A stretch of DNA of 64,000 nucleotides, taken from positions 1 through 64,000 of the forward strand of contig MESE01000001.1 of assembly GCA_001770855.1 (NCBI GenBank), read 5' to 3'. How positions within the stretch are numbered: position 1 is the stretch's first letter; the number at the start of each line of letters is the position of its first letter. The translations under genes and the position numbers were made by a program. The notes under the pieces are model-generated. The model was not told the DNA's origin, searched no databases, and saw only the letters and a program-made list of their open reading frames with translations. The DNA is from Burkholderiales bacterium RIFCSPLOWO2_02_FULL_57_36 (GTDB lineage Bacteria; Pseudomonadota; Gammaproteobacteria; Burkholderiales; Burkholderiaceae_D). Positions 34,368 through 44,600 of this stretch are shown one piece after another.

Positions 34368-37300
34368 TCACTTCGCGTTGTTTTGCTCGGGTTGCTTCTG
34401 ACATGGATCGCGCAATTTCATGCCTTCGCGTTTTATTTCGATGAGACGCTTGTTGCCGCTTGGATCGCTTTTTCCGGCATTGTCCTGATTTTTTGCGGAA
34501 GCGATATCGCCACAACTGATGTCGACCGCAGGCGCTGTAAGCGAGCCGGATTGTTCTGCGGAATTGTCGGAGTCGCCTGAGCCGGTTTTGCCATCCGACT
34601 TGCCGCCGCTGTCTGCTCCCGACCCGGCATCGCCACCGCCGTCGCCTGCGCCGCCCGAACCATCTCCTGTACTGCCATCCCCCGCGTTGCCGGTACCTTT
34701 ACCTGTGCCGTCGTCGCCCGCGCCGTCCGCGGTACCGCCGCTGCCGGTTCCCGGACCGCCATCACCGCCGTCGCCGTCCCCGGCTCCGCCTGCGCCCGAA
34801 CCGTCACCACCGTCGCCGGTACCGGTGCCGTCTCCTGTGCCGGTTCCATCGCCCGTGCCGTCGCCATCGCCGGTTCCTGTTCCGTCACCATCGCCAGTCC
34901 CGCCGCTGCCGGTTCCGCCGCCGCCATCACCGCCGTCGCCGTCTCCGGCACCGCCTGCACCTGAACCATCACCACCGTCGCCGGTACCGGTGCCGTCTCC
35001 CGTACCGGTTCCATCGCCGGTTCCTGTTCCGTCACCATCACCCGTGCCGCCGCTGCCGGTTCCGCCGCCGCCATCACCGCCGTCGCCATCGCCTGCACCG
35101 CCTGTGCCCGAACCGTCACCACCGTCGCCGGTACCGGTGCCGTCTCCTGTGCCGGTGCCATCGCCCGTGCCGTCGCCATCGCCGGTTCCTGTTCCGTCAC
35201 CATCGCCAGTCCCGCCGCTGCCGGTTCCGCCGCCGCCATCACCGCCGTCGCCATCGCCTGTGCCGCCTGTGCCCGAACCGTCACCACCGTCGCCGGTATC
35301 GGCGCCGTCTCCTGTGCCGGTTCCATCGCCTGTGCCGTCGCCATCGCCGGTTCCCGTTCCGTCTCCGTCACCCGTACCGCCGCTGCCGGTTCCCGCGCCG
35401 CCATCACCGCCGTCGCCGTCTCCGGCACCGCCTGTGCCCGAACCATCGCCACCGTCGCCGGTACCGGTGCCATCTCCTGTACCGGTACCATCGCCGGTTC
35501 CTGTTCCGTCACCGTCACCGGTACCGCCGCTGCCGCTTCCTCCGCCGCCATCACCGCCGTCGCCATCGCCTGCACCGCCTGTGCCCGAACCGTCACCACC
35601 GTCGCCGGTACCGGTGCCGTCTCCTGTGCCGGTTCCATCGCCCGTGCCGTCGCCATCGCCGGTTCCTGTTCCGTCACCATCGCCAGTCCCGCCGCTGCCG
35701 GTTCCGCCGCCGCCATCACCGCCGTCGCCGTCTCCGGCACCGCCTGCACCTGAACCATCACCACCGTCGCCGGTACCGGTGCCGTCTCCCGTACCGGTTC
35801 CATCGCCGGTTCCTGTTCCGTCACCATCACCCGTGCCGCTACCGTCCCCGGAACCCTGGCCGTCTCCATCGTTGTTTCCGTCACCGCCGCCGATAGGTGT
35901 GGTGTCTGGCGGGTAAGGATTGTCATTGGGCGGCGCAGGAGGACATCCTGCGCATTTTCCGTTATCCGGGTTATTCGGAGTGCCGTCGTTGCCGGAATCG
36001 GTATCACTGCCGCCTCCACCGCCATCGGTGGGCGTCGGATCAGGGAATGGATTGGGATTGGTTCCCTGGCAGGTGGCCAGGTCCTGGCAACCTTTCCATA
36101 ATCCGCCGCTGGTGCCGCCATCGTTTTTCTCCGTGTAGGCAGGTGTCGCGCCGTAGACATACAGCTTGTGTCCGGTGGACAGAACCAGTTTCCTGTTGCC
36201 GAGTCCGATGCCGACGCCGTCATTCCATGGGATGTGGATATCGCCGTAGCCGGCCCCCGCCGACGGGAATGGATAATCGGTGCTGCCGCTGACGATGATT
36301 GTGCTGCCGTCGGGAAGCTTTTGAAGCGTCTGCGATGTGATCTGAGGTTCATTGGCGACATGCGACAGGCCGATCCACACCGTTTGTTCATTCAATGTGC
36401 GCAGCGTGATGCTTGGTTTGTTCGGGTTGACGTAATTGCTCGCGTCACCGGGCAGGCTCAGATTGTTGCTGAAGAAATGCATCTGCGGGCCGAACGTATT
36501 GAACGAGTTGATCGTCAGATTCGGCGCCGCAAGCCTCAGGTTATATAACGGTCCCACGTTGTGCGCCACGATGCTGCCCGATGTCTCGGCGGACAGGCTG
36601 CGGTAACCAAGATTGAATGCGCCATCCGATCCGATATGGATATCGCCGGTGAGCGTGTTCTTCGCCGCATTCGGCACGGCTGCATCCTGGAGAATGGTGT
36701 TCTGCGGCGTGCCGAAGAAAAAAGTTGCGGTCGGGTTGGTGAACTTGAGCAGGGTCGCGCCGGCGTAATTGATGTCAGGCGTGAAATCCGTATCGGCGCT
36801 GTTGTTGATGCCGACCTTGCTGGCAAGATTGAATGGCTGCAGCATGATGCGCGCGCCGTCGGCGGTTGCCGCGTCGAGCAGGATATCGAGCGAACTGGAG
36901 CGCAGCATCAGGTTGCTGCCTTTGCTGATCAGCTTGATGACGTTCAGTCCGCCGGCGGTGGTCAGGTAGAAATCGCCGACCGGTTTGCTGGCGCTGTCCA
37001 CGCTGACCGTGCTGCCGTTGTTGGTTGCGCTTGCATTGGCCGCCGGGGCGCCGATGCCGATGGCGGTCAGGTCGCCGGTATGGGCGCTGTTGTTGATTAT
37101 CATCAGCTTGCCGCCGGCGGCCGCCAGCGACGAGACGTTGGTGGTGAGCCGGAACGTGCCCTGCATGTCGTCGCCGAACACGCCGAGGGTCTTGGCGTTG
37201 ATGCGTTTTCCGTTGGTGGTCTGCATCACGAAGTTGCCGCCCATGCCGAGCGAGACCGAGCCGGTTCCGTTGGTGCTGGTGGCGTCGATGTTTTCGTTGA

Positions 37301-39917
37301 TATTGAAGTTGCCGCCTACGGATAGCGAGATGTTGTCGGCGTTATAGAAGGCCGGCGTGGCGCGGCCGCTGGCGTCGGTGCCGGCCGGTACCACGATCGT
37401 ATTGGCGGTCGTAGTAATACCGCTGACGCCGTCAACCGTGCCGACGGTCAGCGGGCCGCCGGCATAGGCGATTGTGCCGTTCACGCTGGCCGCCATGGTG
37501 CTGACCAGGTTCTGGGAGTTGTTCAGGATGAAGGGCGTAACATTGGTGGTGCTATTGCTGCGCAAGACTAGACGAGCGGCGGTCAGCGAGCCTGCGGCGA
37601 TTGGCTGGCCGTCAGTGCCGACGTCGCCTCGCTGGTATACCCCACCGGTGCCGGCGGTGATTGCGATCTGGCCAGTACCTGCGTTGATGCTCTCCCTGAT
37701 GTTGAGGCTGGCAGGATTCCGGTTCGCGGCGACGGCATTGTTCGGGTCTGGCGGTTTAGTTGCGTCGAAGCCGGTTGCGTTGCCGGTGTTAAGTGTGACG
37801 TTGCGGTTAATGGTGGTGATGCCGGTGTAGCCGTAAGCACTTCCGATCTCTAACGCGCGCGAATTGGTAACGCTGATAGCGCCATTCAGCGAGGCAGCAA
37901 GGGTGCCTACCTGGTTGCCGGATTGTGTGAGAGTGACTGCGCCGCCGGTTAGCGCGAGTTCATTGGTTTGGATGCGTCCGCCCGGTTGGGTAATTCCTCC
38001 GGCGGCACGCATGATAAGCCGGCGCGAGGTTATGTTCTGGGAAAGCTGTAGTGCGTCGCTGTGGCGGTCCAGATAAATGCGGGTATCGCCGTTAGTATGC
38101 GTGATCCCGCTGACACCATTGACGGTTCCAATTGTGAGATTCTTGTTGTTACCGAAACGGAAAACTCCGCCGCCGGTGATGTTTGCAGCTAGTGTGTTGA
38201 CGTCGCTGTAGCTATTGACGAAACCTGTATTCCCGACGCCCGCCAGATCCCAGTTTCCGCCACCTGTCGCAAGTAGCGTATTCGCGCCGAGTAACGTGCC
38301 TGGTTTAAGCGCTGCGCCATTGACGGCATCAAGCCAGAGCATGCCATTTGGACCTTGAACATGCGAATTGATCAGGATCTGGTTGTCGGCTTGCAGCTTC
38401 AGCATGGACGTCGTGCCCCACTGGACGCCACCGCCGCCGCCGTCATCGATCGTGATCGTGCCGCCTTTGGGCGCGGAACCGGAAGCTGTCTGGGTCGTTA
38501 CCGTGACGTTGCCGCCGGCAAGAGCGGTTTCCAGCGCGCCAACGCTCATGCGCGAGGTGCCGCCGTTGTTGGTGGCGTCGGAAAACGGCGACGTGCCGGT
38601 CATGTCCGTGGTGGCGGGATCGACGCTGGTCACGATTTCGATATCGGTCGGATCGAGCAGCAAGGTGCCGGCTTTGCCTTGCGGCGCCAGTGTATTGACC
38701 GTGCCGTTATAGTCGAGAATATCCTTGCCTGACACTTCGACATTGCCGCCATCGCCGCCCTGCGCTCCTCCGCGGGCGGTAATGTCGCCATAAAAGCGCG
38801 TCTGGCCGTCGGCCCAGACCACCACCTCGCCGCCATTGCCATTGCTTAACGCATCGGCGGCGATCTTCACATCCTTGCCGACGTAGGCGGTGCGTGAATT
38901 CGGCAGCGGCCCCGTGCCTTGGAAATTACCGCCGACGTTGATCCTGCCTCCGCCCATGTCTCCGGACGCGTCGACGGAGGCGTTACCCACCAGCGCCACC
39001 TTGTCGCCCAATACTTCGATGGTCCCGCCCTTTTGCCCGGCGTCGCGCCCGCCGGCATCCAGCGTGCCGCTGACCAGCGTATTGCCGCCGTCGGCGGACA
39101 GATAAATTGCGCCGTCCCGCTCGACCATGGTGCGCGCCTGGATCAGGCCGGAGTTGTTCACCGTGGCGGTGGCCAGATCGCGGGCGACCGATGCCGTCAT
39201 GATTGCGCGTCCGCCGTCGGCCAGGAGCTGTCCGCTGTTTTCCGCGCCGGAAAGCTCGGCAACGGTCCTTTCATTGACCGCGAAATTGATCAGGTTGTCG
39301 CCCTTGATGTCGAGCGTCATCTTGTTGCCGGACGCAAGGGCGGTCGTGCCGAGCCGCGCCTGGATCACGCCGCTGTTGGCCGTATAGTCGCCGGCCAGCA
39401 CGATATAGCCGCCTTCGCGCGCCTTGAGCACGCCGGCGTTGATCACTTCGCGGCGTGCCGCGGATAGGCTGCCGCGGTTGAAGATATAGTTCCCCGCCAT
39501 GAAATCTTCATTGCGGATGTTGAGCGTGGTTGCCAGCAGTCCGCCGACATCGACCGTGGCGCCGGCGCCGAAATACACGCCGAACGGATTGACCAGGAAT
39601 ACCTGGCCGTTGGCCGAGAGGTTGCCGAGTATGTTCGATGGATTGCCGCCCACCACGCGGTTGAGCAGTACCGAAGAAGCGTTGGGCTGGTTGATGCGTA
39701 CGCTGTTGCCGGCGCCGATCGAAAAATTTTGCCAGTCGATGATGGCGCGTTGCGTACCCTGGTTGATGACCTGGTTGCCGCCCGACTGGTTGACCGATGC
39801 GGCGCCGCCCGCGACGGCGCCGCCGCTCGGCAATTCGGCGTGGCCCGTTCCCTGATAGAGCAGGGCCAGGGCCAGCAGTATCGACTGCCGGAGCGGATTA
39901 GAAGCTTGTGCCGACAT
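34368..39917 (-). CDS. tpsA: TpsA exoprotein, large Gly/Asp-repeat adhesin of a two-partner secretion system
   Basis: 1849 aa. A signal region ([20 protein letters not shown]) leads into a TPS domain: [39 protein letters not shown] and [12 protein letters not shown], the marks of filamentous-haemagglutinin-type secretion by a TpsB pore. Long beta-helix-like Gly/Asn/Thr-rich repeats follow to about residue 1250. Then come two small Cys pairs ([12 protein letters not shown]) and a Gly/Asp/Thr tandem array at residues 1363-1729. A short basic tail with Cys1802 and Cys1839 closes the protein. In HMW1-type adhesins a C-terminal Cys pair holds the protein on the cell surface, so this one is probably retained. 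Overlaps tpsB by 20 bases. Confidence 0.88.
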   Translation of the reverse strand: MSAQASNPLRQSILLALALLYQGTGHAELPSGGAVAGGAASVNQSGGNQVINQGTQRAIIDWQNFSIGAGNSVRINQPNASSVLLNRVVGGNPSNILGNLSANGQVFLVNPFGVYFGAGATVDVGGLLATTLNIRNEDFMAGNYIFNRGSLSAARREVINAGVLKAREGGYIVLAGDYTANSGVIQARLGTTALASGNKMTLDIKGDNLINFAVNERTVAELSGAENSGQLLADGGRAIMTASVARDLATATVNNSGLIQARTMVERDGAIYLSADGGNTLVSGTLDAGGRDAGQKGGTIEVLGDKVALVGNASVDASGDMGGGRINVGGNFQGTGPLPNSRTAYVGKDVKIAADALSNGNGGEVVVWADGQTRFYGDITARGGAQGGDGGNVEVSGKDILDYNGTVNTLAPQGKAGTLLLDPTDIEIVTSVDPATTDMTGTSPFSDATNNGGTSRMSVGALETALAGGNVTVTTQTASGSAPKGGTITIDDGGGGGVQWGTTSMLKLQADNQILINSHVQGPNGMLWLDAVNGAALKPGTLLGANTLLATGGGNWDLAGVGNTGFVNSYSDVNTLAANITGGGVFRFGNNKNLTIGTVNGVSGITHTNGDTRIYLDRHSDALQLSQNITSRRLIMRAAGGITQPGGRIQTNELALTGGAVTLTQSGNQVGTLAASLNGAISVTNSRALEIGSAYGYTGITTINRNVTLNTGNATGFDATKPPDPNNAVAANRNPASLNIRESINAGTGQIAITAGTGGVYQRGDVGTDGQPIAAGSLTAARLVLRSNSTTNVTPFILNNSQNLVSTMAASVNGTIAYAGGPLTVGTVDGVSGITTTANTIVVPAGTDASGRATPAFYNADNISLSVGGNFNINENIDATSTNGTGSVSLGMGGNFVMQTTNGKRINAKTLGVFGDDMQGTFRLTTNVSSLAAAGGKLMIINNSAHTGDLTAIGIGAPAANASATNNGSTVSVDSASKPVGDFYLTTAGGLNVIKLISKGSNLMLRSSSLDILLDAATADGARIMLQPFNLASKVGINNSADTDFTPDINYAGATLLKFTNPTATFFFGTPQNTILQDAAVPNAAKNTLTGDIHIGSDGAFNLGYRSLSAETSGSIVAHNVGPLYNLRLAAPNLTINSFNTFGPQMHFFSNNLSLPGDASNYVNPNKPSITLRTLNEQTVWIGLSHVANEPQITSQTLQKLPDGSTIIVSGSTDYPFPSAGAGYGDIHIPWNDGVGIGLGNRKLVLSTGHKLYVYGATPAYTEKNDGGTSGGLWKGCQDLATCQGTNPNPFPDPTPTDGGGGGSDTDSGNDGTPNNPDNGKCAGCPPAPPNDNPYPPDTTPIGGGDGNNDGDGQGSGDGSGTGDGDGTGTGDGTGTGDGTGTGDGGDGSGAGGAGDGDGGDGGGGTGSGGTGDGDGTGTGDGDGTGDGTGTGDGTGTGDGGDGSGTGGAGDGDGGDGGGGSGSGGTGDGDGTGTGDGTGTGDGTGTGDGGDGSGTGGAGDGDGGDGGAGTGSGGTGDGDGTGTGDGDGTGDGTGTGDGADTGDGGDGSGTGGTGDGDGGDGGGGTGSGGTGDGDGTGTGDGDGTGDGTGTGDGTGTGDGGDGSGTGGAGDGDGGDGGGGTGSGGTGDGDGTGTGDGTGTGDGTGTGDGGDGSGAGGAGDGDGGDGGGGTGSGGTGDGDGTGTGDGDGTGDGTGTGDGTGTGDGGDGSGAGGAGDGDGGDGGPGTGSGGTADGAGDDGTGKGTGNAGDGSTGDGSGGAGDGGGDAGSGADSGGKSDGKTGSGDSDNSAEQSGSLTAPAVDISCGDIASAKNQDNAGKSDPSGNKRLIEIKREGMKLRDPCQKQPEQNNAK
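34731..35831 (-). repeat. Seven-unit in-frame tandem repeat inside tpsA
   Basis: Units of 147 or 165 bases (49 or 55 residues) in the order short-long-short-long-long-short-long from the N-terminal side. Each is built of [20 protein letters not shown] and [17 protein letters not shown]-like segments. Long units carry an extra GDGDGT. High DNA identity between units means copy number can change by recombination or slippage. The Asp/Gly pattern could bind calcium. Confidence 0.9.
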
Positions 39918-41553
39918 TCAGCCAGATCCTGTTCTTTTTGCCGTCGGTCGAGGTATGCGTCCTGCCGCCGGTCGGTCTTGCCACATCGATCGACGCCGTC
40001 GTCCCGTTGGCCGGATAAAAAGTGGCGCCGATCCCGACGCTGCGCAAGCGGTCCCGGCTATCCCTGAAGCCGGGCATCTTGTAGATCACTTCGCCGACGT
40101 CCGCGGTCAGGCGGAATACGCCCATCTTGCCCATCACGGCGAATGGGCGGCGCAGCTCCATCGTCGCCAGGTAGCCGCTATCGCCGCGCACTTCCGACGG
40201 GCGGTAAGCGCGTACGCTACCGGGGCCGCCCAACGAAAATTTCTCGGTATCCGGCAGCATCTCTCTGCTGTGAACGAGATTGCCGCGCAGGTAGATATCC
40301 CACTGCTGCATGAAAGGCGAGACGTGATTGACGTCGAGTTCCAGACGGGCAAACAACGCATCCTGCTGGGTCGCGCTTTTGACCTTCTTGAAATTGGTGG
40401 CCAGCCCGAAGCTGGCGTTGGTGACCGACGCATCGTCGTGAATATGGTTGATCTGGTATGTGGCGGTCAGCACATTGATCCGATTGTCGGAAATCCGCGT
40501 GGCCAGCGCATCCTGCACCAGATGGCTGCGCTTGACGCCGATGCTCAGCGACTGGTTCTCCTGGCGGCTGCGCACGAACGGATGGCTGAGGACAAACTCG
40601 GTGGTTTTGACTTCACCGGCAATCCCCAAAACCGCCAACGCACCGCTGACGTCGTAAGCGGCTTTGGAAGTCCCGAGCGCAAGCCGAGTGCCCACGGTAT
40701 TGAGCGGCAGCGAATAGCCGGCCTTCCAGTAACGGATCAGTTTATGTTGCGTATTGGAGCCGCTCAACGCAAGCTGATCGCCCCAGCCGAATGGCGAATT
40801 GACGTTCAGCGCGAGCTCCAGCTTGTTCTGGCCGGTTTCCTTGCGCCCGTAATTATTGACGCTGGCGCTGCCGCTGAACAGCCTTTCAGTCAGCTTGATT
40901 TCCGCATCGGTGGCGCCGAACTCCGCGCCCGGCTCCAGCACGACCTTGGCGCTCAAGCCCGGCAGGTCGTTCAATAGCAGCAGATTGTTTTCCAAGCGGT
41001 TGGTAGTGACCAGCATGCCGGGTTTGATCAGGGCGGTGCGTGCCGCAAGAAAATCGGACGAATGGCGTTTGTTGCCGCGAAAAGTCACCTTGCCGATGCG
41101 GCCTTCGACAATGTGGATAATGACCACGCCATCGACCACCCTTTGCGCGGGGATTACCGCGCGTGCCAGCGTGTAGCCGCGTTCATGATAAAACGCGGTG
41201 ATGGTATCGGCGGCCTTGTTCAAGTCGTGCAGGTTCAGTTCCATGTCGACGAACCGTTCCAGCAGACGCTTCAGCAAACGCTTCTTGAAGACCGTGTTGC
41301 CCGACATGTCGAATGCATTGACGCGAAAACGCCGAGCCCTCGGATCGTGCTGCGACGGCGCCGGCTGCTGCGGCAGCACGACTTGCGGCGGCGTGCCCGG
41401 CATGCGCGGTTTGCCCGCACCCAGCGACTCTTGCACGCTGCCCGGCGTTACCGGCGCTTCGGCGGCAAAGGCCCATGCCTGAAGCAACAGCAGTGCAAGC
41501 GGTGCGGCGGAAACATAGCGAGGCACGCGGAGGTCGGATGGTTTTTTCGGCAC
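39898..41553 (-). CDS. tpsB: TpsB outer-membrane transporter (ShlB/FhaC/HecB family)
   Basis: About 551 aa. Signal peptide near SAAPLALLLLQAWAFA, a Pro/Gln-rich linker, then POTRA-like domains (FRVNAFDMSGNTVFKKRLLK; GYTLARAVIPAQRVVDGVVI, then IHIVEGRIG). A 16-strand barrel with SLGGPGSVRAYRPSEVRGDS (VRGY-type motif of Omp85/TpsB) ends in a C-terminal Phe (VGTSF). It secretes the downstream TpsA across the outer membrane. Start uncertain: GTG at 41551-41553 avoids overlap with the preceding gene; an upstream ATG at 41622 and a GTG at 41526 are possible. Confidence 0.88.
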   Translation of the reverse strand: MPKKPSDLRVPRYVSAAPLALLLLQAWAFAAEAPVTPGSVQESLGAGKPRMPGTPPQVVLPQQPAPSQHDPRARRFRVNAFDMSGNTVFKKRLLKRLLERFVDMELNLHDLNKAADTITAFYHERGYTLARAVIPAQRVVDGVVIIHIVEGRIGKVTFRGNKRHSSDFLAARTALIKPGMLVTTNRLENNLLLLNDLPGLSAKVVLEPGAEFGATDAEIKLTERLFSGSASVNNYGRKETGQNKLELALNVNSPFGWGDQLALSGSNTQHKLIRYWKAGYSLPLNTVGTRLALGTSKAAYDVSGALAVLGIAGEVKTTEFVLSHPFVRSRQENQSLSIGVKRSHLVQDALATRISDNRINVLTATYQINHIHDDASVTNASFGLATNFKKVKSATQQDALFARLELDVNHVSPFMQQWDIYLRGNLVHSREMLPDTEKFSLGGPGSVRAYRPSEVRGDSGYLATMELRRPFAVMGKMGVFRLTADVGEVIYKMPGFRDSRDRLRSVGIGATFYPANGTTASIDVARPTGGRTHTSTDGKKNRIWLNVGTSF

Positions 41554-41569
41554 AGTGGAGCAATACCCG

Positions 41570-42028
41570 TCAGGCGTTGGCCAGTGCGGCACGAAAGCGC
41601 TTGTTTTCATCCTGAATGTCACGTGCCATCTGCACGGCCACCATGTATTGCAGGTGATGGCCGATAGGGGAAGCGTCGTGAAACAGTTGCTGGAACGCGT
41701 CGCGCGTCAATGCCGCGGTGGTGACCGAGCCGCGCGCGACGCAGGTCGCGGAAGCGGGCAAATCGTCGATCAGAGACAGCATGCCGAATATTTCACCATC
41801 GCTCAGTTCGCGCACTTCTTGCTCTGCCTCGTCGCCCGCATCGCGCCGGGTGATGCGCACCGAACCCTGCAGCAGCAGGTACAGTGCCTGGCCTTGCGTT
41901 CCTTGTCTGATGAAGACATGGCCATCGTCATGCTGCTCCACCTGCAGGCGGGCGGCCAGGATGTCGAGATGCGGCGCCTTGAATTCTTCGAAGGCGGGCA
42001 GATTTTTAAGGAAAAATTTCAAGTCCAT
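41570..42028 (-). CDS. CNB-like (Crp-type) domain protein, second of two
   Basis: 152 aa, only a cyclic-nucleotide-binding-like beta roll plus C-terminal helix; no DNA-binding domain. Recognisable pieces are DGHVFIRQGTQGQALYLLLQ and the cassette GEIFGMLSLIDDLPASATCV. In that cassette the usual Glu is Met and the phosphate-contacting Arg is Ala, so ordinary cAMP binding is doubtful. It lies between a sister CNB gene (23 bases) and tpsB (16 bases), in the Tad-TPS operon. Probably a signalling or scaffold subunit controlling pilus or adhesin export; that is inference. Confidence 0.75.
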   Translation of the reverse strand: MDLKFFLKNLPAFEEFKAPHLDILAARLQVEQHDDGHVFIRQGTQGQALYLLLQGSVRITRRDAGDEAEQEVRELSDGEIFGMLSLIDDLPASATCVARGSVTTAALTRDAFQQLFHDASPIGHHLQYMVAVQMARDIQDENKRFRAALANA

Positions 42029-42051
42029 GGTTTCGGCTCTTCCTGGCGATG

Positions 42052-42510
42052 TTATTCGTGTACCTGCGAGACGCGAAAGCGCTTCGCCATCAATGCGATG
42101 AAATGCCCCAGCAGCACTTTGGCGACGGCTTCATTTTCGGCGATCAGTTTTTCAAAAGTGATGTGATGTACCTTTACCAGCTTGCATGGCGTATCGGTGA
42201 TGATGGTCGCGCTGGCAATGTGCTCGCCGCTCAAAACCGAAATCTCGCCCATCCATTCGCCGGGTTTGATCGTATCGAGGCGCTTCGATTTTCCTGCTTC
42301 CTCGATATAGCCGCTAAGTGTGCCGTCGAGCACGAAATACAGGAAATCCACCGGCATGCGGTCGCGGATCAGCGTGCGGCCGGCCGGAATTTCCAGCACG
42401 GATGCGCCGTCCAGCAGCATTTCCAGGTTGTGACGACCGAGTTCCTCGGCGATTTTCGGAAAGCGGTTTTCGAATTCCGAAATGACAGTGGGGGCTTGGC
42501 TGGATTTCAT
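42052..42510 (-). CDS. CNB-like (Crp-type) domain protein, first of two
   Basis: 152 aa, single CNB-like fold without DNA-binding domain: PAGRTLIRDRMPVDFLYFVL, and cassette GEWMGEISVLSGEHIASATI. The Glu of the cassette is kept but the Arg that holds the nucleotide phosphate is Ala. Overlaps the DUF805 gene by ATGA and precedes the second CNB gene, so the pair are likely co-made and may form a heterodimer. Adjacent to Tad genes upstream and tpsB downstream. Confidence 0.78.
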   Translation of the reverse strand: MKSSQAPTVISEFENRFPKIAEELGRHNLEMLLDGASVLEIPAGRTLIRDRMPVDFLYFVLDGTLSGYIEEAGKSKRLDTIKPGEWMGEISVLSGEHIASATIITDTPCKLVKVHHITFEKLIAENEAVAKVLLGHFIALMAKRFRVSQVHE

Positions 42511-43034
42511 GGCGTGTACGGTTTCAGTGAGGTGGACGGTTGCGTTGCCGGAGAGGCGCCGGTTTGACGGATTGCCTGCGGGCCTCCGGTTGCCAGGAAA
42601 GCCAGCAGCAGCAATACCGGCAGCGCGGCAGCGATCAGCTTGAGGCCGGTGGAAGCGGCTTGCGGCGCTGCGCCGTAGGCATTCTCGCCGCGTGTACCGG
42701 GAACGAACCAGAACAGAAGGTTGACCACAGGCACCAGCAGCAACAGCGCCAGCCAGCCGCCGGCATTGAAATCATGCGCGCGCTTGATGGTCAGTATCGT
42801 AAAGAAGATCGGCAAAAAACCATAAAACAGCAGCACGCTGACGACGATGTACAGCAGGCGTCCCAACTGGCCCGACAGCATCAATCCCAGGCCGGCCAGA
42901 AACATGAACAGGAATGCGCCGACCACCGCGCCGAGCGAGTAGGCGATGTACTGTGCGCGGCCCAGACGGCCCCGCAGCGAAAATATCCTGGAGCGTGTCG
43001 GCGCCGGCGCGGCATCGAGAATGATCGCGGTCAT
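42507..43034 (-). CDS. DUF805-like membrane protein
   Basis: 175 aa. FSLRGRLGRAQYIAYSLGAV at residues 18-37 and IKRAHDFNAGGWLALLLLVP are the DUF805 marks. About four spans, the last near residues 135-150 being an extra one, followed by a Pro/Thr-rich tail. Function of the family is unknown. It begins at the ATGA overlapping the TadE stop (43031-43034), tying the CNB/TPS genes to the Tad genes in one transcript. Confidence 0.8.
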   Translation of the reverse strand: MTAIILDAAPAPTRSRIFSLRGRLGRAQYIAYSLGAVVGAFLFMFLAGLGLMLSGQLGRLLYIVVSVLLFYGFLPIFFTILTIKRAHDFNAGGWLALLLLVPVVNLLFWFVPGTRGENAYGAAPQAASTGLKLIAAALPVLLLLAFLATGGPQAIRQTGASPATQPSTSLKPYTP

Positions 43035-43774
43035 GGCCCCACCCATTTGCCGGGATTCTTGAACGGCGTTTGCATGCGCACCACTGCTTCCGAGGTAATC
43101 GGAATGCGGTATTCATCGGTCAGCCCGGTGCACGGCTTGCTGGTCGAACCGCCGCCTTCGGACGCCAGCATGTCGGCCGCGGTGGCGCCGACCACCGGCG
43201 TTGGCGGCGGATCGATGGCCAGGTGATAGATCAGCTTGTTGAGGATAGGCACCGCCATCCGGTAGCAGTAGGTCACGCGTACCTTGAGCAGATTGGCGTC
43301 CTGGACGTTCATGCCGCCGCCCGAGATATTGGTGGAGCGGTACATCAGGTTGTCGTTCGGGATTTCATTACCCGATTCCGAGCCGCCTTTATAAGCGCTC
43401 AAGGCAGCATTGGTCGGATTGACGATGGTGATCACGGTCAGTTTCGGATCGGTGATTTGCTTGTTCGCCAGTTTCCACGCATTCTTGAGCAGTTCCAGGT
43501 TGCGTGCGCCGCCGGTGCTGCTGCTGTGCGTAAACAGCGGCATCATGCCCGATGTCAGGCCATCGACGATGGCCGACATCGCGCCGTTATTCAGCGCTGC
43601 CTGTCGCGTTGCGGAAAAAGTCGCGTAGTTCAAGGTTGCCTTGGTTTGATAAATGAAGCCGAACTGGATCGCACCCAGAATCAGCATTACCAGAATCGGA
43701 AACACGTAAATGTATTCGGCCAGGGCTTGCCCGCCCTGGAACGTTTTGCCGTGTCTGAAATGGCGAAGTTTCAT
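43031..43774 (-). CDS. tadE: TadE-like pseudopilin
   Basis: 247 aa. The N-terminal QGGQALAEYIYVFPILVMLI resembles the class IV pilin-like segment (Glu five or so after the cleavage Gly) found in TadE/TadF minor pilins. A periplasmic domain follows. It probably initiates or caps Flp fibres. Start at 43772-43774 overlaps the stop of the TPR lipoprotein gene by ATGA. No prepilin peptidase is in the window, so it must be cleaved by one encoded elsewhere. Confidence 0.8.
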   Translation of the reverse strand: MKLRHFRHGKTFQGGQALAEYIYVFPILVMLILGAIQFGFIYQTKATLNYATFSATRQAALNNGAMSAIVDGLTSGMMPLFTHSSSTGGARNLELLKNAWKLANKQITDPKLTVITIVNPTNAALSAYKGGSESGNEIPNDNLMYRSTNISGGGMNVQDANLLKVRVTYCYRMAVPILNKLIYHLAIDPPPTPVVGATAADMLASEGGGSTSKPCTGLTDEYRIPITSEAVVRMQTPFKNPGKWVGP

Positions 43775-44250
43775 TTTTTGGCATCGGCAGGCGCTGCCGG
43801 TTTTGCCGAACGGCTCAAGCCATCCAGCGGAATTTTCTCCATTGCATTGATCAGGCTTTCCAGCTTGGCATGCAGCGGATCGTCGGGCTGGGCCAGGTGA
43901 TGCGCCTGGATGAAAGCGGCCCATGCTTCGCGCACGCGCACCACGCCGATGTTGTGCCATGCGCGCACATCGCCGCTATTGAGCATCAGCGACTTTTGAT
44001 ACGCCTCGGTCGCCTGTTCCGGCCGATTGGTGCGCGCGTACAGGTTGCCCAGATAGAACCAGGCTTCCGCATCGTTGGGCACGGCGCGTGTCAGGCCGAT
44101 CAGCAATTTTTCCGCGCGCTCGTCCTGGCCGCCGGCATAGGCGACCTGCGCATCGCGCCGCATGTCGTACAGGTTGCCCGATTCGGTCGACAGCATCGCG
44201 CAACCGCCGAGCAGAAAAACCGGCAGCAGATAATTCAGCGCCCGCTTCAT
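43771..44250 (-). CDS. tadD: TadD-like TPR lipoprotein
   Basis: 159 aa. Lipobox LLGGC at residues 9-13; TPR motifs AEKLLIGLTRAVPNDAEAWF and YLGNLYARTNRPEQATEAYQ. TadD-type lipoproteins act as pilotins for the secretin. ATG at 44248-44250 overlaps the DUF192 stop by ATGA. Short for a TadD but rightly placed. Confidence 0.8.
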   Translation of the reverse strand: MKRALNYLLPVFLLGGCAMLSTESGNLYDMRRDAQVAYAGGQDERAEKLLIGLTRAVPNDAEAWFYLGNLYARTNRPEQATEAYQKSLMLNSGDVRAWHNIGVVRVREAWAAFIQAHHLAQPDDPLHAKLESLINAMEKIPLDGLSRSAKPAAPADAKK

Positions 44251-44600
44251 GTCGAGGCCTCGCGCCATGTGAGACGGTCGCCTTCCTTCAGGCCGATACC
44301 GGCCAGCGTGCCCGGCGCCAGCTCCAGCGTGGTGCTGGCTTGCAGGCTGCCCGCGATGCGAACCGGGCTCAAGCCTGTTACCAGTTTGCGCACCTGTCCG
44401 CTGCGATCCAGAAAGGCGAGGTCCAGCGCATAACCCATGCCCAGCGTATGCACCAGGCGGCAATCGTTGATCAGCATGCCCTCGCCGGACTGCAGCGGCG
44501 GGCGGCCCAGCAGTCCGCGCGTTCTCTCCCATGCGCTGACCGCGTTCCACACGCGCGGCACCAGGCATTGGTCATGGAGATAGATTGCGCCGAGTTTCAC
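44247..44600 (-). CDS. DUF192 family protein
   Basis: 117 aa. RTRGLLGRPPLQSGEGMLIN, CRLVHTLGMGYALDLAFLD and TTLELAPGTLAGIGLKEGD follow the DUF192 pattern. Most family members are exported, but no signal peptide is seen here. Overlaps tadC and the TPR lipoprotein by four bases each, so it belongs to the operon. DUF192 genes occur near Tad loci in some betaproteobacteria; the role is unknown. Confidence 0.82.
   Translation of the reverse strand: MKLGAIYLHDQCLVPRVWNAVSAWERTRGLLGRPPLQSGEGMLINDCRLVHTLGMGYALDLAFLDRSGQVRKLVTGLSPVRIAGSLQASTTLELAPGTLAGIGLKEGDRLTWREAST

Noticed and set aside
34731-35831. Regular repeats resembling a CRISPR array
   Set aside because: Units are 147 or 165 bases, contiguous, in frame and coding; there are no unique spacers and no cas genes.
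34519-35916. Long Pro/Ser-rich plus-strand frame
   Set aside because: It is the mirror of the Gly/Asp repeat array of tpsA; a GC-rich tandem repeat keeps several frames open. No ribosome site or signal.
34433-36391. Second long minus-strand frame (Met/Ala/Pro-rich) over the repeat
   Set aside because: A shifted frame of the same tpsA repeat, without domain content.
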